From the NCBI RefSeq assembly GCF_000382185.1, contig NZ_KB907784.1:2806633-2870632 (forward strand): DNA of 64,000 nucleotides, given 5' to 3'. The position numbers and the translations under genes were made by a program. The stretch comes from Bordetella sp. FB-8. GTDB lineage: Bacteria > Pseudomonadota > Gammaproteobacteria > Burkholderiales > Burkholderiaceae_B. Every line of letters starts with the position of its first letter. Position 1 is the first letter of the stretch. Of this stretch, positions 63,293-64,000 are shown piece after piece. The notes beneath the pieces are model-generated. The model was given only the letters and a program-made list of their open reading frames with translations, ran no database searches and was not told where the DNA came from.

Positions 63293-64000
63293 GCCGCGCA
63301 TTGCCGAATCGGCCGATGGCCGGCTCTATGCGGTGTCGCAATCGGCGGCACCGGCCTGGCCTGTACTGGAGTCGCCAGACGACCTGGCGACCCTGGCGCC
63401 GCGCTTCGTGCGTTCCCTGGGCGCCGATTTCGACCTGGCCGCCCTGGCCGGCCGGGTCTGTCCGATTCTTCTGGAGGATGGCCGCACCGCCTTGTTCGCC
63501 CTGGCCGACTATGTCGACGGCGATCAGGCCGACGAACTTGCGCGCATGCTGCTGCGTCGGGGCTTGCATATGGCGCAGCCGCAGCGCTATGTCGTTGCGC
63601 CTTCGTTGTTGCTCATGGTGGCGCGCGGCCAGATTCTCGGGGCGAGGGCCGATCGCGCGGGCATGCCGGCTCCCGGGGCGAGGCGTTCGGCGCTGGCCTC
63701 GATGTTCTCGGAATTCGTGCGCTGGGGCGTGCGCGCGGGCGCGAGCGACCTGCACATCAATGTCGACGAGCGAGGAGGGCGCTCGCAGGTGCGCTACACC
63801 ATCAATGGCGCCTATGTGGCGCCCGATTGCTTCGAAGGCATCGCGGCCTCGACCCTGCATGAAGTGCTGGCCGTTGCCTGGATGGACGTGCGCGGCGGCA
63901 ACGGCGCCGTGTTCGACCCGCGCATCGAGCAGCAGGGGCGCATCGCCATGCAGGTGGACGGTGCGCCTTTCACGCTGCGCTGGGCCTCGCTGGCTGCCGA
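63285..64000 (+). CDS. pilQ: Type IVb pilus assembly ATPase PilQ-like, cut by window end
   Basis: First 238 codons of a GspE/PilB-family ATPase, open to the right edge. The ATG at 63285 has the site AGGGAGCAAGGA and lies inside the end of pilP. The hallmark WGVRAGASDLHINVDER (about residues 146-162), found at the start of the ATPase N2 domain, is present. The Walker boxes would lie beyond the window. In R64 the ATPase PilQ follows PilP, as here. It would power pilus extension from the cytoplasmic face. Confidence 0.82.
   Translation, partial: MIEPRIAESADGRLYAVSQSAAPAWPVLESPDDLATLAPRFVRSLGADFDLAALAGRVCPILLEDGRTALFALADYVDGDQADELARMLLRRGLHMAQPQRYVVAPSLLLMVARGQILGARADRAGMPAPGARRSALASMFSEFVRWGVRAGASDLHINVDERGGRSQVRYTINGAYVAPDCFEGIAASTLHEVLAVAWMDVRGGNGAVFDPRIEQQGRIAMQVDGAPFTLRWASLAA

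Noticed and set aside
1..64000. CRISPR arrays, insertion sequences, integrases or prophage genes
   Set aside because: None seen. No regularly spaced repeats, transposase motifs or phage structural genes were found on reading both strands.

Overview
The window is high-GC betaproteobacterial chromosome, most likely Alcaligenaceae (Bordetella/Achromobacter-like). Reasons: the aceE-aceF-lpdA operon whose lpdA carries an N-terminal lipoyl domain, a Bug-family solute receptor with no permease beside it, many small LysR/GntR-controlled catabolic clusters, and the overall codon style. The genus call is inference; no 16S gene or other decisive marker is present. Both window edges cut genes: a GsiA-like ABC ATPase on the left and a pilQ-like ATPase on the right.

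Layout. 1-4.4 kb: tail of a peptide/glutathione ABC ATPase, then a TRAP-type periplasmic receptor translationally coupled to a membrane GGDEF-EAL protein. 4.5-7.2 kb: yaeQ, an AT-rich stretch and a chemoreceptor gene unlike its surroundings, followed by a diverged second copy of the yaeQ 3' end; this looks like an insertion. 7.2-11.9 kb: the methionine-degradation cluster mdeB-mdeA with a divergent Lrp-type mdeR. 12-20.4 kb: ubiC, an RluF-like pseudouridine synthase, and a LysR gene divergent from a three-gene RND efflux operon that ends in a clear terminator. 20.4-24 kb: a GlsB/YeaQ membrane protein, prlC, folD and an unusual 132-bp structured intergenic element. 24-33 kb: a PAS histidine kinase/FixJ-type regulator pair divergent from the pyruvate dehydrogenase operon. 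33-37 kb: small lipoprotein, tag, a murI homologue lacking one catalytic cysteine, two secreted proteins and kynU.

37-42 kb: a GGDEF cyclase followed by an HD-GYP phosphodiesterase gene. The second gene is out of frame exactly at a 14-bp tandem repeat, and losing one repeat unit would restore a 984-codon ORF, so this is a candidate phase-variable c-di-GMP switch. 42-50 kb: SDR, thiolase and a 1110-aa protein joining an NDP-forming acyl-CoA synthetase to DUF1254/DUF1214 domains, with a LysR regulator and a divergent Bug receptor. A shared 16-bp motif precedes both transcription units. Then tRNA-Leu(CAG) and tRNA-Val(GAC), and rnr. 53-57 kb: a gentisate dioxygenase/FAH hydrolase/nitrilase/GntR operon with a palindrome at its start. 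57-64 kb: a pabB-pabC fusion, then a compact R64-like type IVb pilus locus (TcpQ/PilL-like, pilN, pilO, pilP, pilQ) with overlapping genes.

The points most worth following are the 14-bp-repeat HD-GYP gene, the acyl-CoA synthetase-DUF1254/1214 fusion, the insertion beside yaeQ, the near-identical lipoyl-domain DNA in aceF and lpdA, and the 132-bp element between the folD start and the regulator gene.
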